Shown here piece after piece: positions 6,405-14,766 of a DNA stretch of 18,679 nt. The notes beneath the pieces were generated by a model, which saw nothing but the letters and a program-made list of their open reading frames with translations, was not told where the DNA came from and made no database searches. A program made the position numbers and the translations under genes. This stretch comes from Herminiimonas sp. (GTDB lineage Bacteria > Pseudomonadota > Gammaproteobacteria > Burkholderiales > Burkholderiaceae): contig JACMQD010000213.1 of assembly GCA_014377155.1 (NCBI GenBank), positions 1 to 18,679 of the forward strand, given 5' to 3'. Numbering within the stretch: the stretch's first letter is position 1; the number at the start of each line of letters is the position of its first letter.

Positions 6405-6860
6405 ATGACTACTTCACATTCGAACATCGACAGGGCGCACTGGATGTCGATTCTGGCAAAAGCGCCACCGGCGCTGCTGGCCAATGCGGTCGCTGCATTC
6501 GGTACCCTGCCGGACTTTGCCTGGCTGCGCAAACCTGAAACCGGCCTTGCCATGGTGCGGGCAAGAACCGGCGGTACCGGTGCCCAGTTCAACCTCGGCG
6601 AAATGTCGGTCACGCGCTGCGCACTGCGACTGGCGTCGGGCGAAATGGGCGTGGCCTACGTTGCCGGACGCGACCTGCGCCATGCGCAATGGGCGGCCCT
6701 GTTCGATGCGCTCCTGCAGTCGGATGCCCATGCCACGATCAACTCGACTATCCTGCAACCAATCGAATCCGCCCTGGCTTTACAGCGCGCGCAAACCCAG
6801 GCGCAGGCACAGGCCACCAAGGTCGACTTCATGACGATGGTGCGCGGAGAAAACGCATGA
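6405..6860 (+). CDS. phnG: C-P lyase core subunit PhnG
   Basis: This 151-residue protein matches PhnG in length and pattern: the early R-A-H-W-M-S-I-L-A-K-A segment, T-G-G-T-G-A-Q-F-N-L-G-E-M and V-T-R-C-A-L-R-L, then Y-V-A-G-R-D-L-R-H-A and D-A-L-L-Q. PhnG is part of the PhnGHIJ core complex. With PhnH and PhnI, aided by PhnL, it couples the phosphonate to the ribose of ATP with loss of adenine. ATG 6405 is chosen because the conserved N-terminal segment starts soon after it. An in-frame ATG at 6369 lies inside the Pho-box-like element and would add 12 residues without family support. Neither start has a clear ribosome binding site. The stop overlaps the start of phnH by 4 bases (ATGA). It opens the seven-gene phnGHIJKLM operon. 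No phnF-type regulator gene is present in the window. Confidence 0.92.
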   Translation: MTTSHSNIDRAHWMSILAKAPPALLANAVAAFGTLPDFAWLRKPETGLAMVRARTGGTGAQFNLGEMSVTRCALRLASGEMGVAYVAGRDLRHAQWAALFDALLQSDAHATINSTILQPIESALALQRAQTQAQAQATKVDFMTMVRGENA

Positions 6861-7459
6861 ATACGGCAACCGATCACGGATTGCTGCCGGCATGGGACGA
6901 CAATGTTCACGATGCGCAATCGACCTTTCGCAGCATACTGCAGGCGCTGGCCGAACCCGGTCTGCTGCAGACCCTGCCGGTCGCGGTCACCGGCCCGGCG
7001 CCGCTGTCGTCAGCGATGACGGCGCTGTGCCTGACGCTAGCCGACTTCGAGACGCCGGTCTGGCTCGACAACGCGGCCCGCGTACCGGCGGTCGAATCCT
7101 ACCTGCGCTTTCATTGCAGTTGTCCGCTCACCGCGCAACCGTCGCTGGCGCACTTCGCGGTGCTCACGCAGCCTGCGTCGGCCAGTGCCCTTGAAGGATT
7201 TGCCGAGGGCACGATGGAATATCCCGACCGTTCGGCAACCCTGTTCATCGAAGTCCCAAGCCTGACCGATGGTCCCACCATGACGTTATCAGGACCCGGC
7301 ATCGACGGCACCCGGACGTTGCGCGTGAGCGGCCTGCCCGACGATTTTCGCCAATTCTGGGCTGCCAACGGTGCACGCTTTCCGCTCGGCGTCGATATCA
7401 TTTTTTGCTGCGGTGCCGCGATCGCAGGCTTGCCACGCACCACGCAGATCGCGCCCTGA
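6857..7459 (+). CDS. phnH: C-P lyase core subunit PhnH
   Basis: This 200-residue protein has the PhnH N-terminal signature Q-S-T-F-R-S-I-L-Q-A-L-A-E-P-G at about residues 21-35. Further on are A-L-C-L-T-L-A-D-F-E-T-P-V-W-L, G-T-M-E-Y-P-D-R-S-A-T-L, L-S-G-P-G-I and F-P-L-G-V-D-I-I-F, all characteristic of the family. PhnH resembles PLP-dependent transferases in fold but does not bind PLP, and it joins PhnG, PhnI and PhnJ in the core complex. The start codon overlaps the phnG stop (ATGA), which gives translational coupling. There is a 24-base gap before phnI. Confidence 0.93.
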   Translation: MNTATDHGLLPAWDDNVHDAQSTFRSILQALAEPGLLQTLPVAVTGPAPLSSAMTALCLTLADFETPVWLDNAARVPAVESYLRFHCSCPLTAQPSLAHFAVLTQPASASALEGFAEGTMEYPDRSATLFIEVPSLTDGPTMTLSGPGIDGTRTLRVSGLPDDFRQFWAANGARFPLGVDIIFCCGAAIAGLPRTTQIAP

Positions 7460-7483
7460 TCACTTCCTTCCGGAGCACACCTC

Positions 7484-8623
7484 ATGTATGTCGCAGTCAA
7501 GGGTGGCGAAAAAGCCATCGAACAATCCTATGCAGCACTGGCCCGTATGCGGCGCGGCGACACCGCGGTTCCTGAGCTGAGCGTTGCCCAAATTCGCGAG
7601 CAGATGCCGTTAGCTGTGGCGCGCGTGATGAGCGAAGGCTCGCTGTATGACCGTGACCTGGCGGCGCTTGCCATCAAGCAGGCCAGTGGCGATTTGATGG
7701 AAGCGATCTTCCTGCTACGCGCCTACCGCACTACCTTGCCGCGCCTGTTGTCGACACTGCCGATCGATACCTCGCACATGGCAATCGAGCGGCGCATCTC
7801 AGCCACGTTCAAGGATGTGCCGGGCGGCCAGATACTGGGCGCCACATACGACTACACACAACGCCTGCTGGATTTTTCGCTGGCGGCCGAGGCAACGGCG
7901 CGCGGCGAGGATGTCGTCACGCCACAGCCCGACGATGCAGCCCCGACATCGATGCCCTGCGTACTGGATTTCCTCAATGCTGAAGGACTGATCGAAGTCG
8001 AGCAGCCAGCCGAGGGTGATCCGGCACCTCCTGACCTGACGCGCGAGCCCTTGCAGTTTCCAGCCGAACGCGCGCTGCGGCTGCAAAACCTGGCACGCGG
8101 CGACGAAGGATTTTTGCTGGCGCTGGCCTATTCGACCCAGCGCGGCTATGCCAACAACCATCCGTTTGCCGGTGAGATCCGCTACGGCAAGGTGGCGGTG
8201 GAAGTCATGCCCGAAGAACTCGGCTTTGCCATCGACATCGGCGACATCGATGTCACCGAATGCCAGATGGTGAACCAGTTCGCGGGTTCGCATACCGAGC
8301 CGGCGCGCTTCACGCGTGGGTATGGCCTGACTTTCGGACAGGGCGAGCGCAAGGCGATGGCGATGGGACTGGTAGACCGTGCATTGCGCGCGCAGGAACT
8401 AGGCGAGGAAATCACTTCGCCGGCGCAAATGCCCGAATACGTGTTGTACCACTCCGATAACGTCGAAGCTTCCGGCTTCGTGCAGCATTTGAAGCTGCCG
8501 CATTATGTCGATTTCCAGTCAGAGCTGAACCTGATTCGCGCCATGCGCCGCCAGGTCGCCGTTAAACAGGAGGCGGCGACCGATCCCGAGCCCGCCGCTT
8601 CACCGAAGCAGAAAGCCGCATGA
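7484..8623 (+). CDS. phnI: C-P lyase core subunit PhnI
   Basis: This 379-residue protein begins with the PhnI hallmark M-Y-V-A-V-K-G-G-E-K-A-I and carries other conserved blocks. These include V-A-R-V-M-S-E-G-S-L-Y-D-R-D-L-A-A-L-A-I-K-Q, A-Y-S-T-Q-R-G-Y, F-T-R-G-Y-G-L-T-F-G-Q-G-E-R-K-A-M-A and L-P-H-Y-V-D-F-Q-S-E-L. PhnI is the subunit with nucleosidase activity; with PhnG, PhnH and PhnL it replaces the adenine of ATP with the phosphonate. The length is slightly above E. coli PhnI owing to a C-terminal tail rich in Ala, Pro and Glu. The ribosome binding site CGGAG lies 8 bases before ATG 7484, the clearest in the operon, so this is an independent entry point. The stop overlaps the phnJ start. 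Confidence 0.95.
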   Translation: MYVAVKGGEKAIEQSYAALARMRRGDTAVPELSVAQIREQMPLAVARVMSEGSLYDRDLAALAIKQASGDLMEAIFLLRAYRTTLPRLLSTLPIDTSHMAIERRISATFKDVPGGQILGATYDYTQRLLDFSLAAEATARGEDVVTPQPDDAAPTSMPCVLDFLNAEGLIEVEQPAEGDPAPPDLTREPLQFPAERALRLQNLARGDEGFLLALAYSTQRGYANNHPFAGEIRYGKVAVEVMPEELGFAIDIGDIDVTECQMVNQFAGSHTEPARFTRGYGLTFGQGERKAMAMGLVDRALRAQELGEEITSPAQMPEYVLYHSDNVEASGFVQHLKLPHYVDFQSELNLIRAMRRQVAVKQEAATDPEPAASPKQKAA

Positions 8624-9516
8624 TGCACGCAACCCTTTCCGACACGGCCGCGCAGCAGCAGGAGGCCGGCTACAATTTCGCCTACCTCGACGAGCAGACC
8701 AAGCGCATGATTCGCCGTGCGATTCTGAAAGCGGTCGCCATTCCCGGTTATCAGGTACCGTTCGGCGGCCGCGAAATGCCTTTGCCGTATGGCTGGGGTA
8801 CCGGCGGCATCCAGGTCACCGCCGCGGTGATCGGCCAGGACGATGTGCTGAAAGTCATTGATCAGGGCTCCGACGACACGACCAACGCGGTCAACATCCG
8901 GCGCTTCTTCAAACGCACTACCGGCGTTGCCACCACCGAAAAGACTACCGAGGCAACGTTGATCCAGACCCGCCACCGGATTCCGGAAACGCCGCTTTCG
9001 GCCGGCCAGACTATCATTTTTCAGGTGCCGATTCCCGAGCCGTTGCGTTGGCTCGAATCGAGCGAAGAACAGACCCGCAAGCTGCATGCGATGGCCGACT
9101 ATGGCCTGATGAGCGTGAAGATTTACGAAGACATCGCGCGCATGGGCAAGATTGCGACGGCTTACGATTATCCGGTGGTCGTCAATGGCCGTTATCTGAT
9201 GCGGCCATCACCGATTCCCAAATTCGACAATCCGAAGATGGATTTCAATCCGGCCCTGCAACTGTTCGGTGCGGGCCGTGAAAAACGCATTTACGCCGTG
9301 CCGCCTTACACCTCGGTCAAGAGCCTCGACTTCGAGGACTACCCGTTCGAAATCGAAAAATGGGATCACGTCTGCAGCGTCTGCGCGGCCAGCGACAGCT
9401 TCCTCGATGAAATCATCATCGACGATGCCGGCCAGCGCCAGTACGTCTGCAGCGATACCGATTATTGCCGCCAGCGGCAACAGGACCAGACTGATGCCGC
9501 GCAGGAGAACGCATGA
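8620..9516 (+). CDS. phnJ: Carbon-phosphorus lyase PhnJ (radical SAM)
   Basis: This 298-residue protein is the catalytic C-P lyase. It uses a [4Fe-4S] cluster and S-adenosylmethionine to cleave the C-P bond of ribose 1-alkylphosphonate 5-phosphate, giving an alkane and a 1,2-cyclic phosphate. The family cysteines are present as C252-x2-C255-x21-C277-x5-C283, the PhnJ pattern that differs from ordinary C-x3-C-x2-C radical SAM enzymes. G43 in A-I-P-G-Y-Q-V-P-F matches the glycine proposed to carry a radical in E. coli (Gly32). P-L-P-Y-G-W-G-T-G-G-I-Q-V-T is also conserved. Two ATG codons stand in tandem at 8620 and 8623; the first overlaps the phnI stop by 4 bases. The stop overlaps phnK by 4 bases. 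Confidence 0.96.
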   Translation: MMHATLSDTAAQQQEAGYNFAYLDEQTKRMIRRAILKAVAIPGYQVPFGGREMPLPYGWGTGGIQVTAAVIGQDDVLKVIDQGSDDTTNAVNIRRFFKRTTGVATTEKTTEATLIQTRHRIPETPLSAGQTIIFQVPIPEPLRWLESSEEQTRKLHAMADYGLMSVKIYEDIARMGKIATAYDYPVVVNGRYLMRPSPIPKFDNPKMDFNPALQLFGAGREKRIYAVPPYTSVKSLDFEDYPFEIEKWDHVCSVCAASDSFLDEIIIDDAGQRQYVCSDTDYCRQRQQDQTDAAQENA

Positions 9517-10295
9517 TCACGCATGCCACCCCGTTGCTGTGCGCGGAGAACATATCGAAATCGTTCGGCGGTCGCATCGCGTGCGACGACGTGTCGCTGA
9601 CGCTGCATCCGGGTGAAGTGCTCGGCATCGTCGGCGAGTCCGGCTCCGGCAAGACCACGTTGCTCAACTGCCTGGCCGGGCAACTGGCGCCGGACAGCGG
9701 CCGCGTGCTGTTTTCAACCCGCCATGAAGGCATGGTCGACCTGTTCGAGATCAGCGAGGCACGGCGGCGCCTGCTCTCGCGCACTGACTGGGGTTATGTG
9801 CATCAAAGCGCGCGCGATGGTTTGCGCAGAGATGTCTCGGCCGGCGCCAACGTCGGCGAAAGGCTGATGGCGGTCGGCGCCCGGCATTACGGCAACATCC
9901 GTGAAGAAGCACTCGGCTGGCTGGCGCGCGTCGAGATCGACCAGTCCCGTATCGACGATCTGCCACGCGATTTTTCGGGTGGCATGCAACAGCGGCTGCA
10001 GATCGCCCGCAACCTGGTGACCAAGCCGCGGCTGATCTTCATGGATGAGCCGACCGCCAGCCTGGATGTGTCGGTGCAGGCACGCCTGCTGGATCTGCTG
10101 CGACAACTGGTGTCACAACTGCAAGTTGCCGCCGTCATCGTCACACATGACCTGGCCGTGGCGCGCCTGCTGGCGCATCGGCTGATGGTCATGCGCGGTG
10201 GCCAGGTGGTCGAGCATGGTCTGACCGATCAGGTGCTCGACGATCCTCAACATCCCTACACGCAATTACTGGTGTCCTCGGTACTGCAAGCTTGA
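9513..10295 (+). CDS. phnK: C-P lyase ABC-type ATPase PhnK
   Basis: This 260-residue ATPase has Walker A at 41-49 (G-E-S-G-S-G-K-T-T), the ABC signature at 155-159 (S-G-G-M-Q, then Q-R-L), Walker B ending at D178-E179 (L-I-F-M-D-E-P) and a switch histidine in I-V-T-H-D-L-A-V-A. It resembles peptide/nickel importer ATPases, as PhnK does. It has no membrane partner here; in E. coli PhnK docks on the PhnGHIJ core as a soluble ATPase. It overlaps phnJ by 4 bases. A 10-base gap leads to phnL. Position and sequence make PhnK secure. Confidence 0.94.
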   Translation: MITHATPLLCAENISKSFGGRIACDDVSLTLHPGEVLGIVGESGSGKTTLLNCLAGQLAPDSGRVLFSTRHEGMVDLFEISEARRRLLSRTDWGYVHQSARDGLRRDVSAGANVGERLMAVGARHYGNIREEALGWLARVEIDQSRIDDLPRDFSGGMQQRLQIARNLVTKPRLIFMDEPTASLDVSVQARLLDLLRQLVSQLQVAAVIVTHDLAVARLLAHRLMVMRGGQVVEHGLTDQVLDDPQHPYTQLLVSSVLQA

Positions 10296-10305
10296 AAGAA
10301 CTGCC

Positions 10306-11019
10306 ATGTCGCGACGTATCGAAGTAAGCAAATTGTCGAAGGATTTCACACTGCATTTGCAGGGCGGCCTGCACATGCCGATCCTGGCCGGGGTGGACAT
10401 GCAGGTCGATGCCGGCGAATGCGTGGTGATCCATGCGCCGTCCGGCGCCGGCAAGAGTACGCTGTTGCGCTGCCTGTATGGCAACTACCGCGCCACAGGC
10501 GGCAGCATCGGGATTCGCCATGGTGACGGTTGGGTCGACTTGGCTTCAGCGCAGCCGCAGCAGATCCATGCGGTGCGGCAGTCGACGCTGGGCTTCGTGA
10601 CGCAGTTCTTGCGCGTGATCCCGCGCATTTCCACACTCGATCTGGTGGCCGAACCGCTGCTGGGACGCGGCATTGATTCCGCAATTGCGCAGGAGCGGGC
10701 AAAGGACTTGCTGGCACGGCTGCGTATCCCGATGCGCCTGTGGCATGTGCCACCGGCGACCTTTTCGGGTGGCGAGCAGCAGCGCGTCAATATTGCGCGC
10801 ACCCTGATCAGCGATTATCCGGTGCTGTTGCTCGATGAGCCGACCGCCTCGCTCGACGAAGCAAATCGTGATACCGTCATCGCATTGATTAACGATGCGC
10901 GTGAGCGCGGCGCAGCGATCGTCGGTATTTTCCATGACGATTACGTGCGGCGCGCGCTGGCCACGCGCCTGTTCCCGATTCCACCGATCCAGCCGGTTTC
11001 TCTTGTTCCTTCGCCATGA
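10306..11019 (+). CDS. phnL: C-P lyase ABC-type ATPase PhnL
   Basis: This 237-residue ATPase has Walker A at 44-52 (A-P-S-G-A-G-K-S-T, with Ala at the usual first Gly), the signature at 154-157 (S-G-G-E, then Q-Q-R-V-N) and Walker B ending D177-E178 (V-L-L-L-D-E-P). The expected switch histidine is H205 in I-F-H-D-D. PhnL is needed with PhnGHI for the nucleosidase step and binds the core complex together with PhnK. It shares the A-S-L-D element with PhnK but is clearly a separate family, closest to LolD-like ATPases. A weak ribosome binding site (AAAGAA) precedes the start. The stop overlaps the phnM start by 4 bases. Confidence 0.94.
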   Translation: MSRRIEVSKLSKDFTLHLQGGLHMPILAGVDMQVDAGECVVIHAPSGAGKSTLLRCLYGNYRATGGSIGIRHGDGWVDLASAQPQQIHAVRQSTLGFVTQFLRVIPRISTLDLVAEPLLGRGIDSAIAQERAKDLLARLRIPMRLWHVPPATFSGGEQQRVNIARTLISDYPVLLLDEPTASLDEANRDTVIALINDARERGAAIVGIFHDDYVRRALATRLFPIPPIQPVSLVPSP

Positions 11020-12149
11020 CCCTGATTCGCAATGCCCGTATCGTGACCGCCGCCGACCTGTTTGTCGGCGCAATCGAGATTGACAGCCACATCATTGCCG
11101 ACGTCGCGCGCGGTGCCACCGCGCTTGCCGGTGACGATTGGGAAGGCGATTTTCTGTTGCCCGGCCTGGTCGAACTGCATACCGACAATCTTGAAAAACA
11201 TTTGATGCCTCGGCCCAAGGTCAACTGGCCGATCCTGCCGGCGATTATCGCCCATGACGCCCAGATCGCCAGCGCCGGCATCACGACGGTACTCGACGCG
11301 GTCGCCGTCGGTGATATCGACTCCGACAGCCTGCGCACACAGACCCTGACGTCCTGCGTGCAGGGGCTGCAACATGCGGCGCGTGCCGGTGTCCTGCGCG
11401 CCGATCATTTCCTGCACCTGCGCCTGGAACTGGCAGAAGAAAACCTGCTGGAGCTGCTCGAACCTTTCCTGCACGGCGACGACCTGAAGCTGGTGTCGCT
11501 GATGGACCACACGCCCGGGCAACGACAGTGGACCGACATCAGCCATTACAAAACCTATGTCACCGGCAAGCGTGGCTGGAGCGAAGAAAAAGTCGATTCG
11601 ATGCTGGACCGCTTGCTGGAGCGCCAGCAGATCTTCGCCGCCGCCAACCGCCGCGCGGTGGTCGAACGCTGCACCCGGCGCGCCGTGCCGGTACCGCTGG
11701 CCACGCATGACGACACCACGGTGGCGCATGTGGAAGAAGGCGTCACCGACGGCGTCTCGATCTCGGAATTTCCGACCACGCTGGCTGCTGCGGGCGCCGC
11801 CCGCGAACGCGGCCTGGGCATCATCATGGGCGCGCCCAACATGGTGCGCGGCGGTTCGCATTCAGGCAATATTTCGGCGGCAGAACTGGCGCGCGCCGAC
11901 TTGCTCGACTGCCTGTCGTCGGATTACGTGCCGGCCAGTCTGCTGCATGCCGCCTTCCTGCTCCAGCGCGAAGGCTTTTCATTGGCGAAAGCAATCGCCA
12001 CCGTCAGCAGGACGCCGGCACGTATGGTCGGCTTGCTCGATCGCGGCGAGATTGCACCGGGACTGCGGGCTGACTTCCTGCGGGTGCGGGTCGTCGACGA
12101 TATTCCGATCGTGATGGGTGTCTGGAAAGCGGGAAACCGCATCGCTTGA
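11016..12149 (+). CDS. phnM: Alpha-D-ribose 1-methylphosphonate 5-triphosphate diphosphatase PhnM
   Basis: This 377-residue amidohydrolase has almost exactly the length of E. coli PhnM. It shows the canonical H55-T-D57-N-L-E-K-H metal motif followed by P-R-P-K-V-N-W, then L-A-T-H-D-D-T-T, I-S-E-F-P-T-T, M-G-A-P-N-M-V-R-G-G-S-H-S-G-N and D-Y-V-P-A-S-L-L-H-A. It removes diphosphate from the ribose 1-phosphonate 5-triphosphate made by PhnGHI and PhnL, producing the PhnJ substrate. It is the last gene of the C-P lyase operon. This is the classical PhnM; the copy at 3050-4261 is a divergent paralogue. The operon does not continue into phnN, phnO or phnP as in E. coli. Confidence 0.95.
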   Translation: MTLIRNARIVTAADLFVGAIEIDSHIIADVARGATALAGDDWEGDFLLPGLVELHTDNLEKHLMPRPKVNWPILPAIIAHDAQIASAGITTVLDAVAVGDIDSDSLRTQTLTSCVQGLQHAARAGVLRADHFLHLRLELAEENLLELLEPFLHGDDLKLVSLMDHTPGQRQWTDISHYKTYVTGKRGWSEEKVDSMLDRLLERQQIFAAANRRAVVERCTRRAVPVPLATHDDTTVAHVEEGVTDGVSISEFPTTLAAAGAARERGLGIIMGAPNMVRGGSHSGNISAAELARADLLDCLSSDYVPASLLHAAFLLQREGFSLAKAIATVSRTPARMVGLLDRGEIAPGLRADFLRVRVVDDIPIVMGVWKAGNRIA

Positions 12150-12182
12150 GGCTGCCAGTGCAGCAACATCGGTGATAATGGT

Positions 12183-12197
12183 GGCGGGTTTCCCGTC
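12183..12197 (+). terminator. Weak hairpin after phnM, possible terminator
   Basis: GGCGGG-TTT-CCCGTC can form a 6-bp stem (one G-U pair) with a 3-nt loop, 33 bases after the phnM stop. It is followed at a distance by ACTTTTATTG, not by a direct T run, so it is a poor intrinsic terminator. The 80-base gap to the next gene has no other hairpin that I can see. The amidotransferase gene could still receive read-through from the phn operon. Confidence 0.25.
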
Positions 12198-12229
12198 ATC
12201 GCACTTTTATTGTCATCGGTCAGATCGCC

Positions 12230-13012
12230 ATGTGCCAACTTCTCGGAATGAACTGCAACGTTCCCACAGATATCGTCTTCAGCTTTACCGGTTTCGCCAC
12301 CCGTGGTGGCCGCACCGACAACCACAATGACGGCTGGGGCATCGCGTTCTTCGAAGGTGCCGGCGTGCGCCATTTCGTCGATTACGAAGCAGCGGTCGCA
12401 TCACCGATCGCCGAGCTGATCAAGCGCTGCCCGATCAAGTCCAAGAATGTCATCGCCCATATCCGCAAAGCGACCCAGGGCCGCATCGCGCTGGAAAACT
12501 GTCATCCCTTCGTGCGCGAGCTATGGGGACATTACTGGGTTTTTGCCCACAATGGCGACCTTAAAGACTTTGCGCCGATGCTCGACGGCCCGTTCCGGCC
12601 GGTCGGCACCACTGATAGCGAACTGGCATTTTGCTATCTGCTGCAGCAGCTGCAGCGCCGCTTCGGCGACACGCTGCCGGCGTTACCCGAACTGACTGCC
12701 GCACTGCGCGATCTGACTGCGGAAATCGCTGCCCATGGCACCTTCAACATGATGCTGTCGGACGGCAGCGCGCTGTTCGCGCATTGTTCGACCAAGCTGC
12801 ACTACCTCGTGCGCCAGTACCCGTTTGCACAGGCCTGTTTGTCGGACGAGGACGTGACAGTCGATTTTTCCCAGGTGACCACGCCCAACGACCGGGTCGC
12901 GATCATCGTCACCGAACCGCTCACCACGAACGAACGCTGGACCCAGTTCGGCGTCGGCGAATTGAAGGTGTTCGTCGATGGCGAGGCAATCACCACGACC
13001 TGTTGCGTCTGA
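12230..13012 (+). CDS. Class II glutamine amidotransferase (YafJ-like)
   Basis: This 260-residue protein starts M-C-Q-L-L-G-M-N. After removal of Met, C2 would become the N-terminal nucleophile that releases ammonia from glutamine. Other glutaminase-domain elements are visible: N-D-G-W-G-I-A-F-F at about 33-41, A-H-I-R-K-A-T, C-H-P-F, F-A-H-N-G-D-L and G-T-T-D-S-E-L. It lacks any synthase domain, so it is a stand-alone glutaminase-type enzyme like YafJ, whose substrate is not established. The second residue fixes the start. The ribosome binding site is weak. It lies 80 bases after phnM on the same strand; nothing in the sequence ties it to phosphonates. Confidence 0.88.
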   Translation: MCQLLGMNCNVPTDIVFSFTGFATRGGRTDNHNDGWGIAFFEGAGVRHFVDYEAAVASPIAELIKRCPIKSKNVIAHIRKATQGRIALENCHPFVRELWGHYWVFAHNGDLKDFAPMLDGPFRPVGTTDSELAFCYLLQQLQRRFGDTLPALPELTAALRDLTAEIAAHGTFNMMLSDGSALFAHCSTKLHYLVRQYPFAQACLSDEDVTVDFSQVTTPNDRVAIIVTEPLTTNERWTQFGVGELKVFVDGEAITTTCCV

Positions 13013-13234
13013 GTTCCTGCGATGGGACTCCTGTAATCGCGATCGGCATTAATGCGGCTGCTTACCATGGCAGGCCAATGTAAAACAAAGCGACCCAAAG
13101 AATTGTTGTCGCAAGAAAAAACGGTATCGAAAATCACTGCCGATTGCGCTTGATAGGGAAAAAATGGCCAGGCACGAGGAAGTATTGGCGCTGCGCCATG
13201 GGAAAATCGTACGAACGACGGCCTACCGTCAAGA

Positions 13235-14440
13235 TTATTGCTTCTCTAGTGCAATTGGGTCGGGAGCAGCATCAGACGCGGCTTGCGCCCCCATCACTTT
13301 GAGCCAGCCAAAACCAATGATGCCAGCCGTCAGCGAAGCAATGAGAATCGCCATCTTTGACGCATTGATGACATCAGCCTGCCCTGCGAACGCAAGATTG
13401 GTAATAAAAATCGACATCGTAAAACCGATACCGCCGAGCAGGCCAGCGCCCAGCACGTGACGCCACGTCAAATCCAGCGGCAGGCGACAGACGCCAAGGG
13501 CAACGGCGGTAAAACTAAACAGCACGATGCCGATTGGCTTGCCCGCCACCAGCCCTAAGATGATCCCAAGGCTGTTCGACGTCAGCAACTCCGACGTCCA
13601 GTTCGCGCCGATCACGATACCGGTGTTTGCCAGCGCAAAAATGGGCAGGATCAAGAAGGTAACCGGCTTGTGCAGCGCATGCTCCAGTCGGTGCGAGGGC
13701 GAATCCGCATCGTCCTGTTTTGCGGAATACGGAATCGCGAAGGCGAGCAGTACGCCGGCGATGGTTGCGTGCACGCCCGACTTGAGCATCAGGAACCACA
13801 TCAGCGCGCCACCGAGCAGATAAGGTAATAGAGCCATGATGCGCATGATGCGATTCATCGCGACCAACCCGGCGAACACGGCCAGCGCACCGAGAAGATA
13901 TAAGAACGACAGGTCGCTGGTATAGAACAGCGCGATGACCACGATGGCACCCAGGTCGTCCATGACCGCAAGGGCGGTGAGAAATATCTTCAGCGAGGCA
14001 GGCACACGGTTGCCGAGTAAGGCAAGTACGCCGAGGGCGAAGGCAATGTCGGTCGCCATCGGGATGCCGATACCGGCTTGCGTGGGCGTGCCGTTATTCA
14101 GGCCGAAGTGAATCAGCGCGGGTACGGCAATACCGCCGGCCGCGGCCATCATCGGCAGCACGGCGTTCTTGATGTCCGACAGTTCGCCGTTATACAGTTC
14201 GCGTTCGAGCTCGAGCCCGATCAGCAGGAAAAACACGGCCATCAAGGCATCATTGATCCAGTGCTCGACACTCAGTCCGGCGAAATCCCTATGCCAGAAA
14301 CCGAGGTAAGCCGCGCTTAGCGGCGAGTTGGCGATCGCCAGCGAAACAAGCGTACACAAGATCAGGATGATGCCACCGGCCTTGCCGGATGCGGCAAACG
14401 CCATGAAGGCCCGGGAGACGCTGCGCCCGGTGCGCATCAT
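13235..14440 (-). CDS. nhaA: Na+/H+ antiporter NhaA
   Basis: This 401-residue membrane protein has the length and helix pattern of NhaA, with about 12 hydrophobic segments. Key residues are present at positions nearly equal to E. coli: D131 in A-T-D-I-A-F-A-L-G (D133), D161-D162 in A-V-M-D-D-L-G-A-I (D163-D164) and K301 in V-A-G-K-P-I-G (K300). F-F-L-L-I-G-L-E-L-E-R-E is also diagnostic. NhaA expels Na+ or Li+ in exchange for protons at alkaline pH or under salt stress. Two ATG codons are stacked at 14440 and 14437, with a weak ribosome binding site. The 222-base gap beyond its stop (13013-13234) holds only a small 5-bp inverted repeat at 13217-13230 and no gene that I can support. Confidence 0.95.
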   Translation of the reverse strand: MMRTGRSVSRAFMAFAASGKAGGIILILCTLVSLAIANSPLSAAYLGFWHRDFAGLSVEHWINDALMAVFFLLIGLELERELYNGELSDIKNAVLPMMAAAGGIAVPALIHFGLNNGTPTQAGIGIPMATDIAFALGVLALLGNRVPASLKIFLTALAVMDDLGAIVVIALFYTSDLSFLYLLGALAVFAGLVAMNRIMRIMALLPYLLGGALMWFLMLKSGVHATIAGVLLAFAIPYSAKQDDADSPSHRLEHALHKPVTFLILPIFALANTGIVIGANWTSELLTSNSLGIILGLVAGKPIGIVLFSFTAVALGVCRLPLDLTWRHVLGAGLLGGIGFTMSIFITNLAFAGQADVINASKMAILIASLTAGIIGFGWLKVMGAQAASDAAPDPIALEKQ

Positions 14441-14483
14441 GCGGCAACCGAGCTGTTTTGTTCAACAAGAGGCGAAATACGGT

Positions 14484-14577
14484 GGGTGGAACGGATAATT
14501 TTCATATTGGTCGCGTGAAAACCGCGTGGCGGCCCGACCAGCGCAAATCCTGTCATACCTGTACGGTACGATCACCC
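14484..14577 (-). promoter_or_regulatory. Structured nhaA leader RNA, candidate cation riboswitch
   Basis: On the minus strand, the leader between the predicted transcription start and nhaA can fold into nested helices. GGGUG (14577-14573) pairs with CACCC (14488-14484) and closes the whole. Inside, CGUACC (14570-14565) pairs with GGUAUG (14559-14554) over a 5-nt loop. GGAU (14550-14547) pairs with AUCC (14496-14493). UGGUCG (14540-14535) pairs with CGACCA (14513-14508), and CCGC/GCGG makes an inner hairpin. Lithium-sensing riboswitches of the nhaA-I and nhaA-II classes precede nhaA genes in proteobacteria. I cannot confirm that the consensus of either class is present. The leader continues about 43 nt to the start codon. 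Confidence 0.4.
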
Positions 14578-14584
14578 TGGCCGG

Positions 14585-14590
14585 ATTATA
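14585..14590 (-). promoter_or_regulatory. -10 box of nhaA
   Basis: TATAAT on the minus strand is a perfect -10 hexamer in an otherwise GC-rich gap. It places the transcription start near 14578, one base before the closing helix of the structured leader. The -35 region is poor (GCGTTC at 17-base spacing), so an activator may be needed. Confidence 0.45.
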
Positions 14591-14766
14591 GCGCAATGGG
14601 TCGACGAGAACGCCCGCTCGGCAAGGCCGTAGCTGCAGCGCCAGAGCTGCTACGATCAAATCTGTCATTCGGCCCAACGGGAATCGGCGATGCGCAGTGC
14701 TTTCATTACCAGTTACCGTCAGCAATGCACTTCGGCACAACGCTGATACCGATGATCCTGCAATAT

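Noticed and set aside
12195..12218. GTCATCG direct repeat before the amidotransferase, considered as a Pho box
   Set aside because: The two copies are 17 bases apart start to start, not the 11 required for the two halves of a Pho box.
13013..13234. Possible small gene between the amidotransferase and nhaA
   Set aside because: No short frame here has a ribosome binding site together with a plausible protein; the only long frame (from 13164) runs antisense into nhaA.
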